Assembly (NCBI RefSeq): GCF_900880625.1
Contig: NZ_CAAHFB010000005.1
Span: forward strand, 231,205-295,204
Origin: Halorhabdus rudnickae
Lineage (GTDB): Archaea > Halobacteriota > Halobacteria > Halobacteriales > Haloarculaceae
Direction of reading: 5' to 3'
Length of the DNA: 64,000 bases
In this document: positions 1 through 9,330 of the stretch, in pieces
Layout of the letters: each line of letters begins with the position of its first letter
Numbering within the stretch: position 1 is the stretch's first letter
Notes under the pieces: generated by a model
What the model was told of the DNA's origin: nothing
The model's database searches: none
What the model saw: only the letters and a program-made list of their open reading frames with translations
Position numbers and translations under genes: made by a program

Positions 1-148
1 TCGCAATGGGCTGTCCCGTTCAATGAGTTTGGGTCTTATTAGCGTCTATACACGGCCGTCCCAATCTGAATGGGATATTCCTAGTGCGGAAGTAACAGAA
101 CCCCCTATAGTAACAATATTTAATACTCGAGCGGCAGTAGATTGTTAT

Positions 149-574
149 ATGACCGTAATTAGCATCTCGATGCCGGATGAACTCGTTGATCGACTCGATC
201 AGTTCGCGAACAGTCATGGCTATTCCGGCCGCAGTGAACTACTCCGAGAGGCCAGTCGCAATCTTCTCGGCGAATTCGAGGACCGAAAGCTCGAGGGGCG
301 CGAATTAATGGGTGTCGTGACGGTCGTCTTCGATTACGAAACGACAAACGTCGAGGAGAAGATGATGCGCCTTCGTCACGAGCACGAAGGAATCGTCGCC
401 TCGAACTTCCACAGCCATATCGGCGAGCACTATTGTATGGAACTGTTCGTCTTAGAGGGCTCGCTCGACGAGATCTCGACCGTCGTCGGGAAGATTCGAG
501 CGACGAATGACACACTCACGATCGACTACTCGGTGTTACCCGTTGATGACTTCGGTCCCTTCGCCGACAAATAA
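149..574 (+). CDS. nikR: NikR-like CopG-family nickel-responsive regulator
   Basis: The 141-residue product has an N-terminal ribbon-helix-helix (begins [17 protein letters not shown]) and a C-terminal ACT-like metal-sensing domain. The C-terminal part carries a His, then H-S-H, then a Cys spaced as in the NikR nickel site (motif [19 protein letters not shown]). The frame is open upstream, but the ATG at 149 gives the usual NikR N-terminus; the extension to position 23 has no family match. In this family the tetramer represses nickel uptake or export genes when Ni is bound. Likely targets here could be the CDF exporter or the NicO-like transporter at 50.9 kb, but that is inference. The gene stands alone, with no operon partner visible. 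Confidence 0.85.
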   Translation: MTVISISMPDELVDRLDQFANSHGYSGRSELLREASRNLLGEFEDRKLEGRELMGVVTVVFDYETTNVEEKMMRLRHEHEGIVASNFHSHIGEHYCMELFVLEGSLDEISTVVGKIRATNDTLTIDYSVLPVDDFGPFADK

Positions 575-591
575 TAATTCGGTCCTGTATG

Positions 592-756
592 TCAGTCGTG
601 TATTGTCCCTTGGTAGTATATGACGGTCGTGATCAGCAAACCCATTGCGATAATAGTGATTACCACTGATCCAATATCTCCCACAGGAAGCACCAGTCCC
701 AGTAGCCATGTTCCCACAAGAGCAAGACTCACAAGAAGATAGACAATATATCTCAT
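592..756 (-). CDS. small two-helix membrane protein
   Basis: This is a 54-residue ORF starting MRYIVYLLVSLALVG and ending YYQGTIHD. It is almost wholly hydrophobic, with two predicted membrane helices separated by a short loop containing Gly-Asp. It fills the gap between the NikR-like gene and the CPBP-like gene, and is convergent with the former. The ATG is followed by a continuous hydrophobic reading frame without rare features. Small membrane proteins of this type are common in haloarchaea and have no assigned function. I do not recognise a family. Confidence 0.5.
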   Translation of the reverse strand: MRYIVYLLVSLALVGTWLLGLVLPVGDIGSVVITIIAMGLLITTVIYYQGTIHD

Positions 757-891
757 TTCATACAATTTGTGGTTGTTGCCCCTTCTCCCTTAAATTTGCG
801 ATATTCCGGTTCCTCGCCAACGAGACTGAAACGACCGGTAGGGTCGCGCTGTAGTCCTGAGCGTAACGCAGAGATCGAAGATTTGTGAATT

Positions 892-1620
892 TCACAGTCC
901 TCCAGTCACCTCTACGTATGCACTTGCAAACTGTACTGCATTATACGCACCGTGAATCACGGCCGGAACAGCAAGGTTGTCGGTGTACTCGTAAGACGCG
1001 CCCAGCACCAGGGCAAGAACAAATGCAACACCGACGTACACCCACTTCCCTTCTCCGGTCAGCGAGAAGAGATGGATCGATGCGAAGAGCACACTCGCAA
1101 GAACGATTGCACGGACCGGATGCAGCGTTTCCCGGAGTGTCCCCTGAACCAGTCCCCGGTACAGTAGTTCCTCGCCTGGACCAACTAACAGAAACTGAAG
1201 CGGAATGAGCAGTAGAAATACCGTTGGATTCTGCTGACCGATCGTAACGACCTGATTTTGTGCTGACTCAAGTCCAAGCGCGGAGATGATCGTTGATGCA
1301 ACGACGAGCAGGCCGAGAAGAGCAACGATCCCGACGATGATCACGGTAATATCCCGCTTGTCCGGAACCGAGACCGGCACGAAGTCGATATCGAGACCGC
1401 GAACAGTGAGATAGAAAACAGCGAGGCCACCGAACGTTACTCCTTGTAACAGTACGGTACTCGACACAAGACGCATCGTTGGACGAGTTGTGATATCGAT
1501 TCCGAATACAGCCAGTCCCGTGGCAGCAACGGTGACGACGACTGAGCCGATAATCATTGATCCGTACGTGAGTCCAATCGCAGTTACAACAGCACGGACT
1601 CGTGACATTACTCCCGTCAT
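892..1620 (-). CDS. CPBP-family intramembrane metalloprotease (CAAX protease-like)
   Basis: The product of about 242 residues has roughly seven or eight hydrophobic segments. The signature glutamate pair and arginine of the CPBP/Abi family (GPGEELLYRG) lie near residue 155. A downstream His (SIHLFSL) and a second His in the last helix (VIHGAYN) complete the usual metal-site pattern. Family members are membrane proteases or bacteriocin-immunity-like proteins. The open frame continues upstream into the CDF gene, so I start at the ATG at 1620; the ATG at 1608 is an alternative. It lies about 55 bp downstream of the CDF exporter on the same strand and may be co-transcribed. Confidence 0.8.
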   Translation of the reverse strand: MTGVMSRVRAVVTAIGLTYGSMIIGSVVVTVAATGLAVFGIDITTRPTMRLVSSTVLLQGVTFGGLAVFYLTVRGLDIDFVPVSVPDKRDITVIIVGIVALLGLLVVASTIISALGLESAQNQVVTIGQQNPTVFLLLIPLQFLLVGPGEELLYRGLVQGTLRETLHPVRAIVLASVLFASIHLFSLTGEGKWVYVGVAFVLALVLGASYEYTDNLAVPAVIHGAYNAVQFASAYVEVTGGL

Positions 1621-1675
1621 TTGAAAGAACAAGGAACGAAGTGATCTGTATGGATGATTGTGGTGAGTGTCATAC

Positions 1676-2611
1676 TTAGTGGTCGTGACTCGTCCGGTCG
1701 TTGGTTCCCGGATCGATCGCTGTCTCACCCACAAGTTCGACAGTCGCGTGATCAATCCCGTGGTCCGATAGTAGCTCATGGGCTCGTGAGCGGATAGTTT
1801 GTTGCTGGTCGAGCGATGTCGACGCATACTGGAGGCGTACCGTTCCGACCGTCAGTTGACTACAGACTTGCCAGACATGCAGGTCGTCGATGCCTTCGAC
1901 GCCATCGAGATTTGTCAATTTGTCTCGTAATTCATCCGGCGACACGGGACTTCGTTCCAGCAGGATCGACGTACTCTCTCGAAGTACCTTCCCTGCCGAA
2001 ACTAGAATCAGAACGCCGATGAGGACGGCTGCGACTGGATCGGCGATCGGAAGATCGAATACTACAATCGCCAGAGTCGAGATGATCACCGCCACTGAGC
2101 CGCCAGCATCCCCGAGGAGGTGGTAGAATGCGCCCCGTTCATTGAGGCTCATTTCTTCTCCTTGAACAATATAGACCGAGCCAATATTGACAAGCAAACC
2201 CCCGGTTGCGATGATCAACGTCATAACGGGGTCGATCGTCACTGGTTCCAGGAACCGCTGGTAGGACTCCCAGAGAATATACGCGACCATCGGAACGAGC
2301 AAAACCCCGTTGAGGAACGCACCAACAGTTTCCAATCTGTGGAGGCCGTACGACCACCGCTCCCCTCCTTCGAACCGTTCTGCGGTATAACTCGCACCGA
2401 ACGCCATCACGTACGCGAGCATATCGAACAGCATATGCAACGCATCACTGACGAGCGCGACCGAACCGAAGAGGAGTCCCCCAGCCAGTTCGACAATGAA
2501 TCCGACAAAATTGATGGCCGCGACGAGCGCTAACCGGCGCGTACTGCCCCCGTTGTCGGAGGCAGATTCATGGTCTACCGTATTACCGTGTGTATGTTCT
2601 CGGACAGACAT
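1676..2611 (-). CDS. CDF-family divalent cation exporter (Zn/Co/Cd type)
   Basis: The 311-residue protein has an N-terminal cytosolic stretch with His (MSVREHTHGNTVDHES), six membrane segments and a C-terminal cytosolic domain. The transport site is visible as SDALHMLFD in TM2 and HLLGDAGGS in TM5, matching the H/D pairs of zinc-type CDF proteins. The C-terminal domain carries DDLHVWQVCS, typical of the regulatory dimer domain. It exports Zn, Co, Cd or similar ions in exchange for protons. Its position just downstream of the Zn/Cd-type ATPase and next to a NikR-like gene agrees with heavy-metal export. Confidence 0.9.
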   Translation of the reverse strand: MSVREHTHGNTVDHESASDNGGSTRRLALVAAINFVGFIVELAGGLLFGSVALVSDALHMLFDMLAYVMAFGASYTAERFEGGERWSYGLHRLETVGAFLNGVLLVPMVAYILWESYQRFLEPVTIDPVMTLIIATGGLLVNIGSVYIVQGEEMSLNERGAFYHLLGDAGGSVAVIISTLAIVVFDLPIADPVAAVLIGVLILVSAGKVLRESTSILLERSPVSPDELRDKLTNLDGVEGIDDLHVWQVCSQLTVGTVRLQYASTSLDQQQTIRSRAHELLSDHGIDHATVELVGETAIDPGTNDRTSHDH

Positions 2612-2632
2612 ATATTTTATTCAATACTAAGG

Positions 2633-3070
2633 TTAGTTAGATTCCGAAGCTTCCTGGTTTTCATTGGCGGATACTTGGGACATGTCCCCGTTCATTGGCG
2701 TCGATTCTTTCGACTGAGACTCGGCAGTAGTTGCTGTGTCAGTCCCAACATTGTCCAAATCATCCTCAGATTCGATTTGATCTCCCCCGTGAGTAAATGA
2801 CGCATCTTGTCCTGCTGATCCACCGAGATTCAACGGACGGAGCCACATGTACCAAACAACCAAAATGGTCCCACCGTAGCCACCGATCCACACGAGGTCC
2901 GCTGCGACAGAGAGGTTCACTGATTCGAGAGCGTTTACCAGTAAACCAGGACCAATGAGACCGCCGAGAACAACGATGACAAGCAACTGTCGCGACGTGA
3001 GCCCGAACGGATATCCCTGCGGGTCCGACTCGGAGTCGTGTTCGGTGGGGGGATCGATCTCTGCCCTCAT
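2633..3070 (-). CDS. two-helix membrane protein with acidic tail, downstream of Zn/Cd ATPase
   Basis: From the ATG at 3070, one base after the ATPase stop codon, the product is 145 residues long. The N-terminus is acidic, followed by two membrane helices (around LLVIVVLGGLIGPGLLVNA and WIGGYGGTILVVWYMWL). The long hydrophilic Asp/Glu/Ser/Thr-rich C-terminus has no recognisable fold. An upstream ATG at 3097 would overlap the ATPase. The tight spacing implies co-transcription and translational coupling with the ATPase. I do not recognise the family; a role as an accessory subunit is only a guess. Confidence 0.65.
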   Translation of the reverse strand: MRAEIDPPTEHDSESDPQGYPFGLTSRQLLVIVVLGGLIGPGLLVNALESVNLSVAADLVWIGGYGGTILVVWYMWLRPLNLGGSAGQDASFTHGGDQIESEDDLDNVGTDTATTAESQSKESTPMNGDMSQVSANENQEASESN

Positions 3071-3071
3071 A

Positions 3072-5735
3072 TCATCCTCTCTGAGCATTGGTTTCACTGT
3101 CTGTCTCCGGCTTGATTCTGGAGAGCCGCATTGCGTTTCCGGTAACGGCTGTCGTCATCCCGGCGTCGCCAGCGAGGACCGCCAACCAGATCGGCACCAC
3201 CCCGAACGGGACTGCCACAGCCAGACCGGCTTTGACGGCGAGACTCGACCAGATGTTCTGCCGGATGACGCCATTCGCGTCATGTGATAGTTCGTAGAGG
3301 TACGGCAACTTCGAGAGGTCGTCGCTCATCAGCGCGATGTCTGCCGTTTCGAGGGCAGTATCCGTGCCGGCGGCCCCCATCGCGACGCCGACAGTCGCTG
3401 TCGCAAGTGCCGGCGCGTCGTTGACACCGTCGCCGATCATCGCGACACCGCCGTACTGGTCGTCGAGTTCGTTGATCGCCTCGACCTTCTCGTCGGGCAG
3501 GAGTTCCGCGCGGAACTCGTCGACGCCGACTTCGGCGGCAATCGCCCGGGCGGTCCGTTCGTTGTCTCCCGTGAGCATAATGATGTGTTCGACGCCGCGG
3601 TCGTGGAGCTGTTGTATCGCCTGCTTCGCTCCGGGCCGAATATCGTCAGCGACGGCGATGACACCCTCAATTTCGTCTTTGGTGCCGACGAGGACCACGG
3701 TCTTCCCCTGTGACTGGAGTTCGGGCACCGTCTCCTCGAGGAGATCGACACAGTCGTTGCGCTCGCACATCTGCTGACTCATCGTCGTGACGACACCGCC
3801 GTCGGTCGTCGCGTGGACATGGTCGAGGTCGAAGCCGAGTTCTTCGAACAAGGCAGGCTTGCCCGCGTAATGTTTCTTCCCGTCGAGATCGGCTTCGACG
3901 CCTTTGCCGGTGATACTCTCGAAGTCCTCGATCGTCGGTTCCCCGACATCGCTCTCGTCGGCTAATTCGACGATAGCGTCGCCGATTGGGTGTTCGGATC
4001 GCGATTCCAGACCGCGAGCACACCGAAGGACATCTTCCTCACTGTTGCCATTCAACGGGACGACATCAGTAACAGTGAGTTCCCCCTTTGTGATCGTTCC
4101 TGTCTTGTCCATCGCGATCGCTTCGACGGCCCCCATCGCTTCGAGGTGGTTGCCACCCTTGATAAGGACGCCATTATTTGCAGCGCTGGTAATACCCGAT
4201 ACCACGGACACTGGCGTGGAAATGACGAACGCACAAGGACACGCCAACACGAGGAGTGTGAGGCCGTAGACGATGAACGTCGGCCACGACGCCCCGAACA
4301 AAAGCGGAGGGATGATCGCCACCAGAACTGCGAAGCCGACGATGACCGGCGTATAGTACGAGGAGAAGCGCTCTACGAACTGCTCGCGCTCGGTCTTGTT
4401 GGACTGTGCGTCTTCGACCATCTGTACGATGCGTGAGAGCGTATTATCGCCCGCTTCCGAGGAGACCTCGACCTCGAGATAGCCCTGTTCGTTGATCGTC
4501 CCGGCGTACACCTCGTCGCCCGGCGTCTTGTCCACGGGCACGCTCTCCCCTGTGATCGGGGCCTGGTTGACAGCACTCTCCCCGTCGAGAACCTCGCCAT
4601 CCATTGGGATCTTTTCGCCCGGACGCACGACGACGACATCGCCGATAGCCACGTCATCCACGGGCACCGTGACCTCCTCGCCATTTCGTTTCACTGTGGC
4701 TTCGTCCGGTGAGAGGTCCATCAACTCTTCCAGTGAGTTCCGGGCGCGGTCCATCGAGTAGCGTTCGAGCAGTTCCGCGACGCTGAACAGGAACGTGAGG
4801 GTGGCAGCCTCGAAGTACAGTGATTTTCCGAAGACGAGGCCAGCGATGATGGCGCCGCTGATGGCGATCGTCATCAACAGATCGATGTCGAGGTTCCGGT
4901 TCAGCGCGGAGTAGTAGCCGTTGCGGAAGATGATCGGACCGGCGACACCAACGGCAACGAGAAAGAGGATATCGGCGAGAAGTAACTCGCGACCGGCGAG
5001 ATCAGTCACCAAGACGTTTTGCCCGGTGAGGATGAACTCGAAGAGAAGTCCGAGTGCGACGAATCCGCCGCTGATCCAGGTCTTGATCGCCCGCGAACTG
5101 GTCCAGACGCTCTCGCGTTCGTCGGAACCACCATCCACTGTGGCTTCGTCGGTCGCGGTCGAGTCGGTCACCTCGTAGCCTGCACTCTCGATCGCGTCGA
5201 CGATCCTCGATGATGAGAGGGAGTCACCATCGTAGGTCGTCACTACCTTCCTTGTCGTCGGCTGGGTCTCATAACTCGAAAGTCCCGATAGGCCATCGAG
5301 GGCATTCTCTATCTTTCCTGCACAGGACGGACAGTCCATTTCGGGGACAGTGAAGGTCGTAATCGTCTCGGCCTGGTTTTCGACCGTGTACCCGGCTTTT
5401 TCGACGCGTTCAGCGATTTCGTCCGGATGTGTTTGGTCCTCTTCGTAAGTGACAGAAAGTGTCCCTGTCGTCACTTGGGGATCAACAGCACTGATCCCGT
5501 CGAGTTTCCGGACGCTGTTTTCCACTTTCCCCGCACAGGAGGGGCAGTCCATCTCGGGCACCGAAAACTGGGCGACATCATCCTGATTCGACGCAGTCAC
5601 AGTGACACTGTTAGATTCATGATCACTGGTGTGATCATAATCATGAGTATGATCGTGTCCGTGATCGTGGTTATCTACATCATGAGAATGTGATGTCTCA
5701 TGTGAAGTGCTTGAATTCCGATCGGACGAGTTCAT
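3072..5735 (-). CDS. P1B-2-type Zn/Cd/Pb-translocating ATPase with two HMA domains
   Basis: The 887-residue protein starts with a His/Asp-rich tail (residues 15-40), followed by two heavy-metal-associated domains with CPSC at about 64-67 and 134-137. The TM6 metal motif reads ACPCAFVISTP, the CPC..S-P signature of the Zn/Cd/Pb class. The catalytic DKTGT, SEHPIG nucleotide-binding His, TGDNERTA and GDGVNDAPA motifs are all present. A short extra Cys-bearing segment (QQMCERNDC) sits in the nucleotide-binding region. Length is typical for a two-HMA ZntA/CadA protein. It exports soft divalent metals from the cytosol and heads a probable operon with the small membrane protein and the CDF exporter. 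Confidence 0.93.
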   Translation of the reverse strand: MNSSDRNSSTSHETSHSHDVDNHDHGHDHTHDYDHTSDHESNSVTVTASNQDDVAQFSVPEMDCPSCAGKVENSVRKLDGISAVDPQVTTGTLSVTYEEDQTHPDEIAERVEKAGYTVENQAETITTFTVPEMDCPSCAGKIENALDGLSGLSSYETQPTTRKVVTTYDGDSLSSSRIVDAIESAGYEVTDSTATDEATVDGGSDERESVWTSSRAIKTWISGGFVALGLLFEFILTGQNVLVTDLAGRELLLADILFLVAVGVAGPIIFRNGYYSALNRNLDIDLLMTIAISGAIIAGLVFGKSLYFEAATLTFLFSVAELLERYSMDRARNSLEELMDLSPDEATVKRNGEEVTVPVDDVAIGDVVVVRPGEKIPMDGEVLDGESAVNQAPITGESVPVDKTPGDEVYAGTINEQGYLEVEVSSEAGDNTLSRIVQMVEDAQSNKTEREQFVERFSSYYTPVIVGFAVLVAIIPPLLFGASWPTFIVYGLTLLVLACPCAFVISTPVSVVSGITSAANNGVLIKGGNHLEAMGAVEAIAMDKTGTITKGELTVTDVVPLNGNSEEDVLRCARGLESRSEHPIGDAIVELADESDVGEPTIEDFESITGKGVEADLDGKKHYAGKPALFEELGFDLDHVHATTDGGVVTTMSQQMCERNDCVDLLEETVPELQSQGKTVVLVGTKDEIEGVIAVADDIRPGAKQAIQQLHDRGVEHIIMLTGDNERTARAIAAEVGVDEFRAELLPDEKVEAINELDDQYGGVAMIGDGVNDAPALATATVGVAMGAAGTDTALETADIALMSDDLSKLPYLYELSHDANGVIRQNIWSSLAVKAGLAVAVPFGVVPIWLAVLAGDAGMTTAVTGNAMRLSRIKPETDSETNAQRG

Positions 5736-6007
5736 TACCAGCTGCTAGGATACAGTGTCTTATTAATGTAGCTGCTAAAAACCCCGTTATAAATGCCCAA
5801 TACTAACAAAATAGGGCCATAAGTTAATAACACTCCGAAATAGTCGGCGTTCGGATTCTTTTTGAGTATGCACCAGAGCAAATATAAATATATTTTATCA
5901 AAGGTCATCTCATATGCGCTGACGGGATACGAGCGTTTCCAGGAACCGTGTTTCGAATTACAAGACACTCGGAGCCGAACAGTTTATCTCTCGTGACTTT
6001 GGAAGCA

Positions 6008-6199
6008 TTATCGCTGGTGGGTTGCTCGGAATTCGCCGTGTTTGACGCCGAAAACGAGAGACAGCACGCCAAAGACGACAAGCCCGATGCTAACCATCAC
6101 AACGGTACTTGTGCTCATCGGACTTATCGCTGTACCCCCAACGAGAACAGCGAACAGGGTGATGAACCCGATTGCGGTTGTGGTCGTATCGAATTCCAT
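6008..6199 (-). CDS. small membrane protein of the haloarchaeal cox neighbourhood
   Basis: The 63-residue product begins MEFDTTTTAIGFITLFAVLV and has two hydrophobic helices split by a short polar loop with Ser/Thr. The N-terminal MEF-D-TT pattern resembles a family of short haloarchaeal membrane proteins (DUF7333-like, from memory). It lies 15 bp downstream of the larger membrane gene on the same strand. A downstream structural or regulatory role in respiratory assembly is inferred from the neighbours only. Confidence 0.55.
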   Translation of the reverse strand: MEFDTTTTAIGFITLFAVLVGGTAISPMSTSTVVMVSIGLVVFGVLSLVFGVKHGEFRATHQR

Positions 6200-6214
6200 G
6201 TGTTTTTTTGGTTT

Positions 6215-6619
6215 TCAATCGGAAGTTGTGTCTGTCGATTCGGAAGTCTCTCTTGAATCCTGAGTCTGTGTCCGGACGAATCCGATCCAAAGGAGAGCAC
6301 TGAGAAGACTGAGAGCGCCAGCGATAGCGATCGACTGTCCACGAACCGTTGTTCCAGTCTGATTCTGAAGAACCAATATAATTCCAACACCGATCAAAGC
6401 AATCCCTTGTATACCAGCCACTCGTATCGGTCGGGAGATGTACCCTGAATCCATCAGAATCCCTGTCACAGAACCGACAAACAGCAACAGCCCGGCGACA
6501 GACACAGGACGCACGCCGAGGAAAACACCAGCCTCCGAGAGAGCAAGACCCATAGCGACGAAAGGTGGCCAAGCGCTCGTACCCGTGAAGGAGGAGTCCA
6601 AGTCTGACGTTTCTCCCAT
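6215..6619 (-). CDS. cox-cluster membrane protein (DUF7541-like)
   Basis: The 134-residue protein has four membrane helices. The opening pattern, SAWPPFVAMGLALSEAGVFL followed by a second helix with GGL/GSVTGIL and a GY motif, recalls the haloarchaeal 'cox cluster protein' family found beside cytochrome oxidase genes. The C-terminus is a Ser/Thr/Glu-rich cytosolic tail. No oxidase subunit genes are in the window, so this set appears detached from its usual partners. It is divergent from the zinc-finger gene at 6822, sharing a 200-bp AT-rich promoter gap. Confidence 0.6.
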   Translation of the reverse strand: MGETSDLDSSFTGTSAWPPFVAMGLALSEAGVFLGVRPVSVAGLLLFVGSVTGILMDSGYISRPIRVAGIQGIALIGVGIILVLQNQTGTTVRGQSIAIAGALSLLSALLWIGFVRTQTQDSRETSESTDTTSD

Positions 6620-6821
6620 CGCCTAGAGTAAAGTCTTGGAGGTATAATAGATTCGCTGTTATTATCTCGTGTATTTTATTACAAAATACCATATCCACGG
6701 AGATGAGTTAGTATTTGCATGCAGGTGAGAGAACTCGTTCGAAAGAAAGCGGCTATACCGAATTGAACCAGAACGGTTTCAACGCTGACGGTTCTACTGT
6801 CACATACCGACGTTCACCCGT

Positions 6822-7088
6822 ATGTCATACGAAGGCACAACTATTCCACGAGGCGATTCAGCTGCTGGGAGGTGTGAGTACTGCAACCACCCATTTCCGA
6901 CGACAGATCGTCTCGTACTCCACAAGGGCCTAGAACATCCGCAACAGTTGAATGACGACGAAGTAGAAGCGTTCCGTTCTGCCCGTTCGGACGAAGAAGA
7001 CGAGTTACGCAGAGTGCGACTGAAAGCACTCGTAGCCCTCGTGATCTTGTACTTCAGCTTCTTGATGCTATATGCCATCGTCGCTTGA
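6822..7088 (+). CDS. C2H2 zinc-finger membrane-anchored small protein (DUF7410-like)
   Basis: The 88-residue protein carries one C2H2-like knuckle (CEYCNHPFPTTDRLVLHKG with a second His just after) at about residues 18-38. It then has an acidic helical stretch and one C-terminal membrane helix (ALVALVILYFSFLMLYAIVA). This layout matches small zinc-finger proteins of haloarchaeal cox gene clusters. Its last 17 bases overlap the start of the large membrane gene, so the two are probably translated together. The cellular role is unknown. Confidence 0.7.
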   Translation: MSYEGTTIPRGDSAAGRCEYCNHPFPTTDRLVLHKGLEHPQQLNDDEVEAFRSARSDEEDELRRVRLKALVALVILYFSFLMLYAIVA

Positions 7089-8583
7089 TTCCAACACGAC
7101 TGCCGAGGAAAGCGAAACGAAACAAGTAGAAACACGTCATATATCGAAGCGTCCTATTTGGGTCGTCTCGAACACAAAACTCAGGATATTCATTCAGTTT
7201 GTAACCTGGGTCTCGATTCTGACGCTGTTTACCGGAACAGTCGCTGCCGGGAACGGAATGACGCTCTCGAAGCAGCCTCGGGATACCCTTGCTATTCCTC
7301 GGTGGCTGTATCTTGCCACTGGCGGCGCTGCGATCGGCGCCTCTGCCCTGCTTGCGAGCTTCGTCACTGATCGAGCGTTTATCCGCTATCTCCACAACTG
7401 GTCACTCCCTGGCCCGACGGTCGACGACTGGTGGACACCGATTCGATGGATCGGACGTAGTCTTGGGGTTGTCGTCCTTGGACTGGCAGTGTATCTCGGA
7501 CTGACCGGACCGCAGCTCCCAACGGCCAGTTTCACCATTCTCGTCACATTTGTCGTCGTTCGAGCGGGCTTGCCGATGCTTACGTATCTCGGAGGGAACG
7601 TTTGGCCAGTACTGAACCCCTGGCGAGGTATCGTCTCGCTTCTCCCAGCCGGACACCGACCGTATCCTGAAGAATTAGCCCGATGGCCAGCTGTAGGTGG
7701 CCTATTACTACTTGTGTGGATTGAGGTGATTTTCCCTGTCAGCACGATTCCGTCAATTCTTTCGATTGCGATCCTCGGTTACAGTGCCGTCACAATCGCA
7801 GGCGCAGTACTCTTCGGCCCTGACGCGTGGTTCGAGAACGCAGATCCGATATCTGTCCTGTTTCGATTCTTCGGGGCTGTCGCTCCACTAAAACGGCGAG
7901 ACGGGAAGCTCACTGTAAAACTGCCCGGTAGTGACCTGACTGACTCAGACTTAATCACGGACACATCCGATGTTGCGTTCGTCATTGCGCTGATCTGGGA
8001 GCTCACGTACAGCGGCTTCATCACGACGAAGACGGGCGCAGCAACTATCGAGGCACTCGTCAGCCTCTCCAATATTGGAGTGGGATCCGTACAGATCCGT
8101 GCGATCTTCATCTACACACTCCTTTTCGTCAGTGGCTACGTCGTTTTCTTCGCCGGGTATTGGTATGCGGGCGTACTCTCTCGGCGACGGACCGGGACAT
8201 ACATCACAGCGAAACGTATCGCCTTTCGGTTTGCACCCTCGCTATTGGCCATCGCAGCGGGATATCACCTCGCTCACTACACCGGACTGGCTGTATCCCT
8301 CAGTCCGGCTCTAGGCATGGCAATTGTATCCCCACTATCGCCCCCAGCGAATCCCCTGACATTGTCTCCACCTGGATGGTTCGAGGGCTTGAGTATCGCC
8401 TACGTGCTCGTCGGGCATCTCCTCGCTATCTGGGCAGCGCACGCGACCGCTTACGAACTCTTCTCGAGCCGACTCGTCGCAATCCGAAGCCAATACCCGT
8501 TCGTCGCCGTGATGATTGGCTACACCGTCATCAGCCTCTGGATTCTCTCTCTGCCCGGTGCGACGCCTCCATATCTTCCCTGA
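7072..8583 (+). CDS. large polytopic membrane protein (FedB-like annotation family)
   Basis: The 503-residue product has about 12 hydrophobic segments. Conserved-looking features include a GNVWPVLNPWR segment near residue 180, a following PEELARWPAVGG stretch, and several His residues in later helices (GYHLAHYTG, VGHLLAIWAAHATAYE). The GNVW..LNPWR pattern resembles a family in actinobacteria and haloarchaea often labelled 'fenitrothion hydrolase FedB', a label with little functional support. It is overlapped by the upstream zinc-finger gene. A His-rich polytopic protein beside cox-type genes could be a haem- or metal-related membrane protein, but I assign no function. Confidence 0.6.
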   Translation: MPSSLDSNTTAEESETKQVETRHISKRPIWVVSNTKLRIFIQFVTWVSILTLFTGTVAAGNGMTLSKQPRDTLAIPRWLYLATGGAAIGASALLASFVTDRAFIRYLHNWSLPGPTVDDWWTPIRWIGRSLGVVVLGLAVYLGLTGPQLPTASFTILVTFVVVRAGLPMLTYLGGNVWPVLNPWRGIVSLLPAGHRPYPEELARWPAVGGLLLLVWIEVIFPVSTIPSILSIAILGYSAVTIAGAVLFGPDAWFENADPISVLFRFFGAVAPLKRRDGKLTVKLPGSDLTDSDLITDTSDVAFVIALIWELTYSGFITTKTGAATIEALVSLSNIGVGSVQIRAIFIYTLLFVSGYVVFFAGYWYAGVLSRRRTGTYITAKRIAFRFAPSLLAIAAGYHLAHYTGLAVSLSPALGMAIVSPLSPPANPLTLSPPGWFEGLSIAYVLVGHLLAIWAAHATAYELFSSRLVAIRSQYPFVAVMIGYTVISLWILSLPGATPPYLP

Positions 8584-8734
8584 CCGTGTGTCGATGTTGT
8601 GTGATAGGATCACACAATTTCACAAGTTGTTGATTTCTGGCTGAACTGTGATGAGATATCCGTTCAGTAGGTGTGCCTACTGACAAGCTGTTGTTCGTGA
8701 ATCTGTGTCTGGAGAATGTCGCCGGGGTCAAATC

Positions 8735-9154
8735 TCAGGTCCAGTCCTGCACGCGGTGATATAATCCAGCTACAACCAATACCACTCCAGAAAGAAATAG
8801 CGGTGAGAGATACAGTAGCCCGGCGACTGAGTTAACAGAAATCAAGGTCAGAAAGCCACCAAAACAGAGGAGGATTACACCACATACTGTGACTCCCACT
8901 GTCCAGACGCTGTTGTGCGTTACTCTCCTCCGAATAAGAGGTGCGACACCGACTGAGAGGATACACAGCCCGACTGCCGGAATCCAGAGGTAGTCAGAAA
9001 GAGCAATGAGGACTGTATCAAGGGGCCTAAACGTCGTAGCATATCCAGGGTAAGAGAGTATTGAAAGGATTCCCCACGCAATTATGAGCAAGCCCCCGAC
9101 GACTGCACCAATTGAGGCAATCGAATGACGAGTATGCGTGATGTGGGTCATCAA
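8735..9154 (-). CDS. four-helix membrane protein, unknown
   Basis: The 139-residue protein has four hydrophobic helices (roughly residues 10-32, 48-70, 82-104, 110-132) and short loops. The second ATG (MTHITHTRHS) is equally possible as the start. No motif points to a function. It is convergent with the large membrane protein upstream and followed by the iron-uptake-like cassette on the same strand, but a 175-bp gap separates them. Base composition is a little lower in GC than the metal genes. Confidence 0.5.
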   Translation of the reverse strand: MMTHITHTRHSIASIGAVVGGLLIIAWGILSILSYPGYATTFRPLDTVLIALSDYLWIPAVGLCILSVGVAPLIRRRVTHNSVWTVGVTVCGVILLCFGGFLTLISVNSVAGLLYLSPLFLSGVVLVVAGLYHRVQDWT

Positions 9155-9330
9155 TTGGGTATTATATGACCGTGTACAAATATGCGGATGCTCCGTCGAA
9201 TTTCTGTATTGAACGATATGTGTTTCACCTGTACTGACCGCTCCAACACAAGTATGCCAACGGTTCTATGACACCTGGATGCGAGCATGATCGATGACGC
9301 CCAAAATACGCAATCAGACTACGAGAGAAC

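Noticed and set aside
159..515. Minus-strand ORF opposite the NikR-like gene
   Set aside because: Arg/Ser-rich antisense shadow typical of high-GC DNA; no motif.
5735..5968. 77-residue minus-strand ORF upstream of the Zn/Cd ATPase
   Set aside because: Lies in the AT-rich promoter region and shows no family features.
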